A program made the position numbers and the translations under genes. A stretch of 20,286 bases of DNA from Thoreauomyces humboldtii (taxonomy: Eukaryota; Chytridiomycota; Chytridiomycetes; Spizellomycetales; Powellomycetaceae): positions 1-20,286 of the forward strand of contig JADGJA010000387.1 of NCBI GenBank assembly GCA_027596035.1. The letters run 5' to 3'. Position 1 is the first letter of the stretch. The number at the start of each line of letters is the position of its first letter. This document shows positions 9,698 through 19,233 of this stretch, piece after piece. Below the pieces are notes generated by a model that did no database searches, was not told the DNA's origin, and saw only the letters and a list, made by a program, of their open reading frames with translations.

Positions 9698-10077
9698 CAT
9701 ATACTGGAACCGCGCTCGGCGTGAGCGCTTCACCGGCCGCTACAACCCGCTCTGCCAGCACCTCTTTCTCCCCCGGCATTATCCCTCCCATTATGCTTGA
9801 CAAAGAACAAGGCAAGCTCAGTTCCTGCTTCGGTCTGCCCTGGTTTCCTTTGTGGGGTGGTTTCAAGTCCTGACTCTTCTGTCGAAAACTGCCATCCTTC
9901 CCAATCACTGCAACTCACAAGGCTACCGCCACGGCATCCATGCTCTTTGAAATGCGTATGCCTCTCTCTCGAGATGCGGGTTTTTTGGGGATCTACACGG
10001 GCAAGGACCCGCCAAGGACCCGACCACCAAGGGCAGTTTCGACAGACAGCTTGCGTTCGGGCTTGTACATTTGCTGG
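9698..10077. other. Intergenic, no gene recognised
   Basis: 380 bases with no supported gene. Open frames here are short, mutually overlapping and of low complexity. A small direct repeat, caaggacccg, occurs twice at 10002-10011 and 10013-10022. Confidence 0.5.
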
Positions 10078-10409
10078 AGTGGGGTCTAGGGATTCTACCC
10101 GCGCGGGAGGGAAATGGGAATCCCGCGCGGGATGCGGGGCGGGACGGGATGCGGGTCAGGCGGGCACCGGATCATCACAGAGTCGCCTTTCCGAACCTCA
10201 CATGGAGGCTCTGATGTGCTTGCAGAGCTGGGAACAAAAGCGTATGCTGTAGTTGATGAATAAATTGCTCGGAATTGTGCTCGTCATGTTTGCAAAGAAA
10301 TCCCGCAAGTAGCGGGAAATCCCATGGGAGATCCCGCAGTCTGCGGGACGGGATGCGGGAATGGCATTTCCCGTCCCATCCCGCGCGGGTAGGATCCCTA
10401 GACTGGGGT
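10078..10409. mobile_element. MITE-like inverted-repeat element (hAT-like, 316 bp plus duplications)
   Basis: The element core is 10086-10401. Terminal inverted repeats of 23 bp (10086-10108 and 10379-10401) match at 22 of 23 positions and start ctaggga. Flanking 8-mers agtggggt (10078-10085) and actggggt (10402-10409) match at 7 of 8, which looks like an aged 8-bp target-site duplication as made by hAT transposases. Inside, the 17-mer gcgggacgggatgcggg occurs in direct orientation at 10139-10155 and 10343-10359. CCCGCGCGGG palindromes lie in both TIRs and again at 10122-10131. Such subterminal repeats are typical of transposase-binding sites. There is no coding frame, so it is non-autonomous. 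The superfamily assignment is inferred. Confidence 0.7.
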
Positions 10410-10889
10410 CCGGAACCTCGTTGTAGCTGTCGCAGTCAGTTTTATGGCAGAAAGGTCAAAAAAATGGACGGGATCCTTCCAGCAAGACGGGATTTAGTGA
10501 TCGGCAGTCTACGTTCTTTGGTCTTGAATGGCTGCGGATTCCAATGAAAACATCGGAAACGGATGGATCCAGCCACACGGAGGTGGAAGCAGCCGTTCTC
10601 TTGACGATGGTGCAAGAGTCTGCCTTTTCTTTCCTTTTCCCGCTGTTAAAAACTGCTGTGCGCGGTACGGTGTAATCCCCTGCTCACAATTGCCTAGACG
10701 TGCTGGAATGCATTATGTAACCGCCTGGCACGCACATGAAAGGGGAAATCAAATGGCCTCAAGATGAATATTTACATGTAGGAAAAAGGAAGGTGGGATC
10801 CCAACGTCCGCGTCCGCGTCCCTGACGTCGCCTCCCCCGGGTTTTCCTGCATTTTCCCTATTCTTTTGTCTCTTTCTCTCTCTCGCTTT
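10410..10889. other. Intergenic, 3' flank of Tps2
   Basis: 480 bases without a recognisable gene or RNA. The part near 10860-10888 is pyrimidine-rich and lies directly after the Tps2 stop codon, so it is probably 3' UTR. Confidence 0.5.
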
Positions 10890-13858
10890 CTATACCTTGG
10901 CCAGCTCGACGATGAGCTTGACGATGTCCTCGGGTGTGGGTACGTGCCACTGAGCGTTCGTCTTCTTCTCGGCGGATCCGATCGTACAGTTGTGTTGAAC
11001 GTCGTCCGAGAGGTCCGTCTTGCGGACCTGCTTGAACATGTCCTCGTCCGTCCGATCGTCGCCGGCGCAGAACAGAAAGTCGACTCCCGGGTTTTGAGAC
11101 ACGAGTCGCTTGACGATCTCGCCCTTGTTGATTGAAATGGGGCGGACCTAGAAGGACGGGGAGGGAGCGTGGTGAGACAAGGGTTTCCGCCCCGAAACAC
11201 AATGTGAACGTGCCGGTATTTGACTTACCTCGAGGTTCTTCTTTCCGATCAGAACTTCGATGGGGAGTTTGGAGAGCAGGGAACCCTCCAAGTGATTCAT
11301 ACACTCGTGACTCTGGAACTCTCTGCGATCGGAGATACGGTTAGAAGGCTGAGGTACGTTTCCGCGATCAGTGGAAGGTCTAAGCCATTACCCGTATTCA
11401 GGATCAGCCAGTCGGTAGTGCCATGTAATGGAGCAACGCTTGTGCTCCACAAAGGAGCCTTGCGTACGTTCCGTGTAGTACTCGAAGACTTCCGTGACCT
11501 CGTTTTTCCACGAGAAATCAATATCTTCGGAGAGGTTGGCCCACTCCGCGGGTCCGTCAGCGTTCGGGTACTTGATGAAGCAGCCGTGCTCGGCGCTAAG
11601 TAAACGAGGCGAAAGGCAGTGAGCGAGAGGCAGCAAGGGGGTGCATCCATCGCGGCGGCGTACCTGAGTCCAAGTCCTTTCACACCACCTAGCCAGTCGT
11701 CAAGGCAAGCCTCGTCACGACCGGAAATGATGAATACGACGTTTTTGGGATCGTCGCAAAGGACCTGCATGGCCCTGAGCATCTCTGGCGGCGGAACAGC
11801 AGCCCCGGGAGTTTGGCGAATGGCCGTCAGGGTTCCATCGTAATCGAACATCAACAAACGCTTCTTCGCGTTCTTGTATCGCTCGACGACGAGGGAAACA
11901 TCGAGCAGGGGTGTAGTGTTGGTCGCAGACGGCGCTGCGGAAGCCGCACGGAGCTCTTTGACGAAGGACGCAGCCCAGAACGCGGCCGTGTTGCTCGCGA
12001 CATGGTCGTACATCTGCTGATGCTTGATCGACTTTTCCTCCTTGTTCAGGGTGAGGCCCTCGTTGATGGCCACGGCAACGCCTTGGTAGTCCCAAGGATT
12101 GACTAATGTAGCGGCACTGAGGGAGCCGGCGGTTCCAGTGAATTCGCTCAGAATCAAAGGACTACGCTTTTCTTGCTGGCAAACCACAAACTCATGAGAC
12201 ATGGTGTTCATGCCGTCCCGGACGGCAGTGATGAGTCCGAGGTCGGCTATACTGAGCAAAGCAAAATAGTCATCCTGGTCGAGGTGCTGGTGATAATGGT
12301 GTACGGGGGCATATTCCAAGGTCCCGAAGCTTCCATTGATGCGAGACACCAGATCCGATACCTTGGACTCTAGCTTCGAAGACTCGCGTTCTGGCGGAGA
12401 GGTCACTTGGATCAGAACGACCCTATTTTGCCATTCCGGGTACATTGTGAGGAACTTTTCGAAAGAGTTCAGCTTGTGCTGTACGCCTTTAACATGGTCG
12501 AGCTTGTCGCGGCCAATGATGATCTTCTTTCCAGCGTACATTTCCTTGATAGCCGCCATCTTTTCTAAAACGGCCGGTTGTTTTCTATAGAGATAAAAGC
12601 ATTAGGCCCAGAGGTAAAGCGGACTGTCTGGCAGGAAAAAATCACCTGCGCATTTGGAGTTCCAGCGGATCGATTCCGATGGGGAAGATGTGGATGGACA
12701 CCACTGATCCCCCAAAATCGACGCCCTTCGGCGTGGATTCCAGACCTAACACTCGGGTACAACTGCTCAGGAAGTGCCTGGCGTAAGAGTACGTTTGAAA
12801 CCCGATCATGCTGGACCCCAGGACACCCATGAGGATCTCCTTTCGCTCTGCAATGCGACGTCAGCACGAGAGAGCTAGCTACCGCGCGCAAGCCAAGACG
12901 GCACTTACTTGGCAGGCATCGGAAAAGCTCCGAGCTAGGAAATGGCGTGTGCAAGAAAAAGCCGATGGTCGCTTCCGGAAGTGCGCGACGGAGCATGGAA
13001 GGAACGAGCAGGAGATGGTAATCGTGAATCCAAACTGAGAGGTTGGCGTTAAAATCTGACCTCGGCCAAGCCCGACCGGTGACGGCCACTCACTGACGTC
13101 CCCGGGCTTGTAAGACTTGACAATGACATCGGCAAAGCTCTGGTTCACGGAGACGTACTCATCCCACGAGTTCGAATCATGAGGGTTAGCATCCAAAGCA
13201 AAGTCCCAGAGGATGTAGTGGAACAGTGGCCAGAGATCTAGACATGGATGGACGTTGAGAACATACGGTGTTTCCGAGGATGGCAGCTGAGAAGCTTACC
13301 GGTCTTGCAGTATCCTTCATAGTGACCTGCGGCCGTTTTCTCGTCGAGGAAGACAGGAACGCACTTTTCGGCTTCCCACAGTTCCGAGGTAAGCGAGTCT
13401 TGCAGTTCGGGCGTAAGGGAAGCGGCGTCCAGCGGGTAGCAATCGTCGTCGTAGGTGGATCCAGTCCATCCGACGTGGATGACCTCGTGGGTCTTCAGGG
13501 AGTTGATTCCAGAGTACACGGCCGAATGGCCGCGGCGCTCGAGGAACTTCCAGTGTCCATTGGGTACCGTGTCTCCCGGCGCTTTGCAGAAAGGTTCGCT
13601 ATCGTCGCACGCTGCAGGTGGCTCGCCAAGCGGACCCTTTGACTTTGTTGGGGTGGTCGCAGTGGAGGAGACGGACTTTCCGAGGACCACAGGTCGGATG
13701 CCGTTTCCACGCAGTTCCGACTTTACGCCGCAGGTCGTCGAGGCGGTCCAAGGCAGGTGGTGAGTGACCACAATGATGCGACCTTCCGAGGAAGCCGGTG
13801 CGGCGACGATGCTCGAAGGGCTGCCGGCAGCAGACCCGGTGGTTGTGGTTGGAGCCAT
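10890..13858 (-). CDS. TPS2: Trehalose-6-phosphate phosphatase, Tps2 type (GT20-like + HAD phosphatase)
   Basis: Dephosphorylates trehalose-6-phosphate to trehalose, a stress protectant and reserve sugar, within the cytosolic trehalose synthase complex. Eight exons: 13300-13858, 13094-13237, 12909-13034, 12646-12847, 11664-12584, 11392-11595, 11229-11322, 10890-11147. They encode 835 residues, without the long C-terminal tail of yeast Tps2. The N-terminal GT20-like domain shows VVTHHLPW, VGWTG, WIHDYHLLLVPSMLRR, MIGFQTYSYARHF, KKIIIGRDKLDHVKGV and MYPEWQNRVVLIQV. The HAD phosphatase domain has the nucleophile motif FDYDGTLT (DxDGT at about 591-595), IISGRD, SAEHGCF, TWHYR, and GDDRTDEDMF (779-788). 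All phosphatase motifs are intact, whereas the GT20 half lacks the N-terminal Gly-Gly loop expected of active synthases. Introns are 59-81 nt. The MAPTTTT start is preferred; an in-frame ATG at 14032 exists upstream. The gene is divergent from the CBM48 gene. Confidence 0.95.
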
Positions 13859-14631
13859 GGGAGCAGAGCGAGGGGCTTGGTATCGGATAATCGAAAGTTT
13901 TTGTTGTTGGAGTAGTCGAGCCGTGTGGGAAAGGGCGGTGGGAAGAAGAGCAATGGGGGGAATGGGAACCGTAGGGGGATCTACAGATGCAGGCAAGTGC
14001 TGCTGGACATGGGCAGCATGCAGCAGAGTCAATCGCAGACGTCACCAAGAAGAAAGTCTCTTTTTTTTAGATAGGCGTCACCCCTCCACGAGAAAGATCA
14101 GATCTCTGATGTCTGCTGCCCCTGATACAGATCTGACCCCATCTTCCAGCGACGTTCGATGATATTTGGACTGTCCTTAAGGCGAGCGAGAGTGCCGGCA
14201 GCGGCCCTACGTGCAGACCGGGAAGGGGAACCACCGTCCCGAATCCCATTTCCCTCCCAAACGGGTATAAGGAGACCAGTCGAATGATTGTGTGAGGACC
14301 TTGGACGGCATGGGGTGGCTCACAGGGCTCAAGACCCTCCCATCACGAACATGGTGAAAGCAGCATCCCAAGTGCCCCCCGGAGAAGGATACGACATAAC
14401 GCCTCAACCTTTTTGGTCGCCATCTCCCTCCCTCACATGCAACGATGAAAAACTCGGACAAGGTCGTCGCCTCAATGTGATGCGTTTTTGAAAGCAAGCG
14501 GGCGCTGCTGTCGAACGGTTGTTCGATTTCTGCTGTGCCGTGCCGTACCCCGGAAAACGACAAGACGCCCTGACGTATTCTTCGCAGCGACCGTATATAC
14601 CCAACAACCTACATCGTCTTTGAACCATACC
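13859..14631. promoter_or_regulatory. Shared divergent promoter, Tps2 / CBM48 protein, with stress-element cores
   Basis: 773 bases separate the two start codons. The region contains three matches to the 5-base stress response element core (AGGGG/CCCCT): AGGGG at 13973-13977, CCCCT at 14081-14085 and AGGGG at 14224-14228. They lie 115-366 bases from the Tps2 start. In budding yeast such sites bind Msn2/4 upstream of trehalose genes; their use in this organism is an inference. A tatata stretch at about 14594-14599 lies some 35 bases before the CBM48 start. No protein gene is supported in this interval. Confidence 0.4.
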
Positions 14632-17439
14632 ATGGCGGATCTCGAAGAAAGTCAGTACAGCACGTTGCTCATCATCGGGCTTTCCCTGTCTCTCGGTGCA
14701 GGTGGCATCCTGGCGTGGTACTCGAAGGCTGCCCGCACACCGACGGAATCGGAAAGGAACGTCATCACCACCTTGCTCAGCCAGAAGGAGGACGCTTCTG
14801 CAGTAGCCAACAGCGAGGGCAAGCAGGCGGGATCACAGAAGGTAAAGTCCGTCAAGAAGGACAAGCTCGGCTCGGTAGGAAGATGTGATCTGGTCGAACT
14901 CGTCAGGTAACCGGCATTCTGACATCCTTCTTTCCGCTGGTAGAGCAAGAAGAAGAAGAAGGCCAAGACGTCCTCCATCTCCAAGGCTGTCTCCAAGATC
15001 GGAAGCAACGCTGTTGACTCTGCTGCGCCATCCCACATCGACGACGGTTACGAACCCGCTCTCGAGGATGACAGCATCGAAGATCTATTGCTGCTGAGTT
15101 CGTTGGCCAAGCCCAAGGCAGCGGCGCTCGCTAAATCGCCGATCCATGTAGCACCGCAGCCAATCAAGAAACGAAAGATGATTCCCGAGGCCGTCCTTCC
15201 GCTCCTGGAAGAGGTCGCGCATGGCGTTCAGAATCCCGGGTCGGACGCGGTGTCGGCGGCATCGGATGCTTACCAGGAGATCATGGCTCCTGCTGCCGAC
15301 GTGTACTCTAGCCCAGACGTCCAAGGCTCAGATGACACGACTGTCGAGCGAGCCTCAGTCTCCTCCATTCCGGAACATCCGGCCAGAGAAGCGACACCCG
15401 AGCGCGAGCTTCTCGAGTCGGCACCCGAGGTGTCGGCGCCCGCAGATTCACCCAACGCCAAAGTCGCCGATGTCTCTGCATCCTCAGATCTCGCACGGGA
15501 GTTGGAGAGAGCGCAGGGCGAACTTCGGACCATCGAGCAACATCTCGCCCAGCAAGGAGAAGCACATGCCACGCTCCAGTCGCAGAACGAGGAGCTTGTT
15601 TCCGCAAGCACTCGCCTGGCTGAAGAGATCGAGCAAGCTCGTAGGGCATCCCAACTAGCAAAGAAGCTGCAGCAAGACAATCTGATTCTAAAGGATACCA
15701 ACAGGATCTTGACTCAGTCTCTGAGCGCAGCTCAGCTTAACGCCAAGGAAGCCGACGATCGCAGTCACAAGGCTTTGCAGACAGCAGCCGCCGGAGAAGA
15801 GGCGCTCGCTAACCTGCGATCCGTCGAAAACACGCGTCGCGAGCTTCAGTCGCAGCTCGCTTCCCTGATCCAGGAGGATGCAGCCTCTCGCCGAGAAGCA
15901 GCGGATACCAAACGCCGATCCGCACAGCTTGAGGAAGCACTCCAGAGACTGGAGCAAGACCTTTCCGACGAGCGCGAGCGAGCGAACGAGCACCATCAGG
16001 TTGCTTTGAACACGCGCGACACAGTGAGCGAGTACGAGTCTCGGCTCACGGAAGCGCGCCGCGAACAACGCGACCGTGCTGCCCGCATCCAGGAGTTGGA
16101 GTTGTTCGTGCAGAACCTGCAGCGCGAGCTGACTGCCACCAAAGCGGACCGGGAAGTCGCTGATGGACTTCGTCGTGACTTGGACGAGTTTAAAAGACGC
16201 GACGAAACCGAACGAAAGCAGATGATCGACGAACTGCAGAGAGAGCGTAACACCGTCGCCAAACTGCGTTCCACCTTGGAACAGAGCAGCAAGGACCACG
16301 AGTCGACATCTACCCTCCGCCGTCAGCTCGGAGATGCCGAGGCACAGAAGAAGGCGGCCGAAATTCAGACGAAGGAGATCGCCCGCGATCTGGAGGCCAA
16401 GGTGAAGGAAACCGAGCAACTGGTACTTGAGCTTCAGAATGTACGCAAAACCGTCACAGCAAACGAATTTGCAGGTGCCAAGGTTAAGGCTCATGAGAAA
16501 AGCATAGCCGCCTTGCAGAAGGAGCTCATTGAGACGCTTCGCAAGAATGAGCTTAGCGAGGCGGAGCTCCAGAAGTCTGTTACTGCGTTGCAAGCAGTGC
16601 ACGATGCTGCCCTCGAGAAAATTCGCTCGTTGGAGTCAACGATCTCGGCTTACCAAGCGAAACAAGAATCCCTCCAGGCGGAGCGTGACGCCCACTTTGC
16701 TGCCGCGGAAATCGCCACACGCGACGTGCAGTCTGCTACTTTGAACGCAGAGTCTCTGCGCGCTGATTTGGAGCGGGCTCGCTCGGCCTCGCAGGAGACC
16801 GACGCTCTGCGTGCTGAAATCGATCGTCTCAAGGCTGATGGCGTTGCGGCGGCGGAACGTTCGTCGGCAAGCGAGACCGAGTTGACGGAAACTCGCAACT
16901 TGCTGCAGACTGCTCAGAAGCTTGCCACGGAGAAGGCACATGAGATTACCATCCTCGAAGGCGACAAGGCGGCACTCGCTGCCCGGATTGAGGACGCCAC
17001 TCGTCAGATCGAAGCGCAGAATGAAACACGCTCTCCTGCTCCTACCGCCACTACTCCCAACGTTACTGCTAAGGATTCTGGAGCGGCACCCCAAGGTCCT
17101 ACCACCAAGTCGCACGAATTTGTATGGAAGCACGGCGGCAATGATGTGATTGTCACAGGATCGTTCGACAACTGGTGAGGCGATCGTCTCGCGCCGTAAA
17201 ACTCCTTCAATGCTTTTTGACTCATTCGTTCATTTCATCGTTGTAGGACTGAGCGCATTCGTATGACACGTGTCGAAGGCACTCCCACGCACTTTTCCGC
17301 CAAGGTCGCCCTCCCCCTCGACCATGAAGAGACCTTATTCAAATACCTCGTAGACGGAGCCTGGAGGACGGATGCCGATGCGCAAGTCGTGTGGCGCGAC
17401 GGCGTTGAAAACAACGTCGTTCGCGTTGCTGACTTGTAG
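14632..17439 (+). CDS. Membrane-anchored coiled-coil protein with C-terminal CBM48 (AMPK1_CBM) glycogen-binding domain
   Basis: Three exons, 14632-14874, 14944-17174 and 17247-17439, give 888 residues. Residues about 11-30 (TLLIIGLSLSLGAGGILAWY) form one transmembrane helix. A Lys-rich stretch (K83-K87) and an acidic/Ser/Pro-rich linker follow. Residues about 263-775 are an almost unbroken heptad-rich coiled coil dominated by Glu, Ala, Arg, Leu and Gln. After a Thr/Pro linker, residues 806-888 form a CBM48/AMPK1_CBM domain: FVWKHGGNDVIVTGSFDNW, then TERIRM, FKYLVDGAWRTD and a closing NNVVRVADL. The last intron interrupts the Trp of FDNW, a continuity that fixes the splice sites. By family knowledge the domain binds glycogen-type glucans. 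By inference the protein tethers glycogen to a membrane. No catalytic domain is present. It is divergent from Tps2. Confidence 0.88.
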
Positions 17440-17637
17440 AATCTGTTTTGTCTTGTGATCCTCCTGCCCCTCCGTTGTTCCTCCATCCGATGTCTCATAA
17501 CCCTACTACCTCTTTGTTTTTCTGTCCCAATCATTGCATACCCGTATAGCATGCGACGGATTTGAAACGAGAAGCTCCCCCTAACAACTGCAGTGCCGTT
17601 GGCTGGGGTGTCGCTCACTCGTTTTGGACGGGCTGAT

Positions 17638-18972
17638 TTAGTTTCGACTGGGTTCTGCATCTGGATCATTCACATCGAGCCTGGACCCGAAGGATCCAGC
17701 GCAGCGCACTCGTCGATTGCGTACCCGACAAGCGATCTGAAGGCCCCACCGCGGATTCGTCTGCACGATGTGAATGAAGTCGAAGGGCTTGAATATGCCG
17801 TTTGAAAGGACATCTCTTGCGAGTTTCAACACCGCTCCATGTGTTTCAGTCTGTTCCAAGTTCGTCGCAACGAGGGAGGAGGCCGGACGGTCGCGCCTTG
17901 GAACCCTCCGATCGTGTCGGTGAGGGCAAAAGCGATCAGAAGGCAGTCGACGCATCGAGGGCTTAGAGCGCTTTCCAGTAACTCTCTGTGATTCTTGGGT
18001 GTGATGAGCAAAGGCCAAGCAGGGCGAGGGGATATTGAGCAAAGTCAAAGCAGGCAGCGCAAGCAAGCTCGTGCAGGAGAAGGCAAAAAGCGTGATATTC
18101 TTGGAAACAATGTACAACAAGAAGCAAAGGAGGACGGAAAGCTCATGGGAGGGGCGAGGGAAAGTTTGGCCGATGTCTTGAGCTGAAGGGAAGGAGGAGA
18201 ACAAGTGAGAAGCGTAGACCCTCTGCATTTTACACCGGCTGGGGACGGTTCGCCTCCCGTGAGGGAAGCGAGCTGCATTACCTACAGAAGAAACAAGACA
18301 TAAACAAGCGAGACGTGAACTATACCGAGTATAGTTCACCCCCAGACGAGATCCATTGTTCCACTGTGATTCGGATCCTCCAGAAACTCCGGTCTTACAA
18401 CAAAAGTGGCCAGGAGTATCTTCAGCTCCCTGATAAGAGAGAGAGAGAGAGAGAGAGATGATCAGAGAAATGAGGGATAAGGAAGGCGTGGGATCATTGT
18501 GTGAACTTACCAATCCCGGAAGCCCAGAGAGCTCGAAGCTTCGGTTGGCCCCGATGAGCCTGAAGATCTTGGGATGCCTGAGAAAGAAAGCGAGGGCGTG
18601 GATGGTAAGAGAAGAGAGCAATTAAAGGAAGGCATGGGGCGACGAAGATACTGTGACTTACCAATCCTCAAAGCCCAGAGAGCCCGGCTTTGGTCGGCCC
18701 GTCCGGCCCCGAAGCAAGGCCACTGAAATGAGTGAAGCCTTGAGTCCCCTGGAACACAAGAGACGGACGATCAGAGAGTAGAACAGTGAAGCATAGCGAA
18801 GAGACTGTGGACTTACCCATCCTAGAAGCCCAGAGAGTACGAGGCTCAGCTGGTATGGACGTCGAAAGATTGCAGATGGCGCGTCGCGAGATCGAGTTGT
18901 GGCGAAGAATGTCGGCGAGATGGAGTTGCGCAGCCGTGGTCGAATGGGGTTGTTGGTGTTCGATGGTCGCAT
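17638..18972 (-). CDS. Possible orphan gene, hypothetical protein
   Basis: I do not recognise this protein. Exons 18662-18972, 18511-18577 and 17638-18429, joined through introns of 84 and 81 nt with GTAAGT donors and CAG acceptors, give one stop-free frame of 389 residues. The N-terminal part is basic, Arg/Ser-rich. Repeated motifs follow (LSGLLGW, SLGFEDW, LSGLPGL), with one hydrophobic stretch (LLCFLLYIVSKNITLFAFSC) in the last exon. Points in favour: the frame stays open for 1,170 nt and fits both introns. Points against: no known domain, low-complexity composition, overlap with tandem repeats, and a third good donor/acceptor pair (intron 18749-18816). If that intron were used, the frame would hit a stop in the next exon. 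It could instead be a spliced noncoding RNA. It runs convergent to the CBM48 gene and divergent from DDAH. Confidence 0.3.
18315..18339. repeat. Perfect 10-bp inverted repeat (hairpin)
   Basis: gtgaactata at 18315-18324 pairs exactly with tatagttcac at 18330-18339 around a 5-base loop (ccgag). The function is unknown. Read on the minus strand it would fold in the transcript of the putative orphan gene. Confidence 0.8.
18436..18458. repeat. (AG)n microsatellite
   Basis: Eleven and a half uninterrupted AG units. On the minus strand this is a CT tract ending six bases before the acceptor CAG at 18432-18430, so it can act as the polypyrimidine tract of a predicted intron. Confidence 0.9.
18505..18837 (-). 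repeat. Three tandem ~150-bp exon/intron-like units
   Basis: A 27-base block recurs at 18505-18531, 18656-18682 and 18811-18837 (spacing 151 and 155), with about three differences between neighbouring copies. On the minus strand each block reads ctctctgggctt, then a variable triplet, then gga and ttg or tgg, directly followed by a GTAAGT splice donor. Each is followed downstream by a CAG acceptor (18750-18749, 18579-18578 and 18431-18430). The units therefore look like duplicated exon-plus-intron modules that have diverged. Confidence 0.65.
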
Positions 18973-19233
18973 CGCCGGTCGGATGGAGCGCTGGCTGGTA
19001 GGTCTTGTGCGTCCGATGGGAATATGCAGTTGGTTCTAGATGGGGGGGGGGGCCGAGATGCCTTTGCTCCCTTTATATACCGTACTGGGGAGGCTGGCTG
19101 GCTGTCCGAGTGTCCGAGAGGTAACCATGACGGCAGGTCTGTCGAAAGCGCCCTGAGAGAACAGAACACAGTATTATACTGTAGTTTCCGAAAACCCCCA
19201 CTGTGAAACCCCCTATTGTATAAAACCAGAAGA
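18973..19233. promoter_or_regulatory. Promoter region of the dimethylargininase gene
   Basis: 261 bases upstream of the DDAH start. A tatata box lies at 19074-19079, about 155 bases before the ATG. A second, tataaaa, lies at about 19220, only 14 bases before it and so probably too close to serve as a promoter element. A run of eleven G occurs at 19042-19052. If the leftward orphan gene is real, the region is a divergent promoter. Confidence 0.4.

Noticed and set aside
9771..9796. Possible third tRNA-Pro fragment
   Set aside because: The match to the D arm is only about ten of fourteen bases with no foldable arm; it is too weak to support.
9427..9873. 148-codon frame with three GIIP repeats, considered as a repeat protein
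   Set aside because: The first GIIP comes from the antisense of tRNA-Pro and the second from its duplicated fragment, so the repeat is a by-product of tRNA sequence.
10002..10022. Two copies of caaggacccg, considered as the start of a tandem array
   Set aside because: Only two short copies and no further periodicity.
13859..14048. N-terminal extension of Tps2 from the in-frame ATG at 14032
   Set aside because: The extra residues are low-complexity and unlike the family N-terminus; the ATG at 13858 precedes the conserved domain at a normal distance.
15688..16602. 304-codon minus-strand open frame
   Set aside because: It is antisense to the coiled-coil exon. Biased Glu/Ala/Leu/Gln codons produce long reverse frames rich in Leu and Cys, as seen here.
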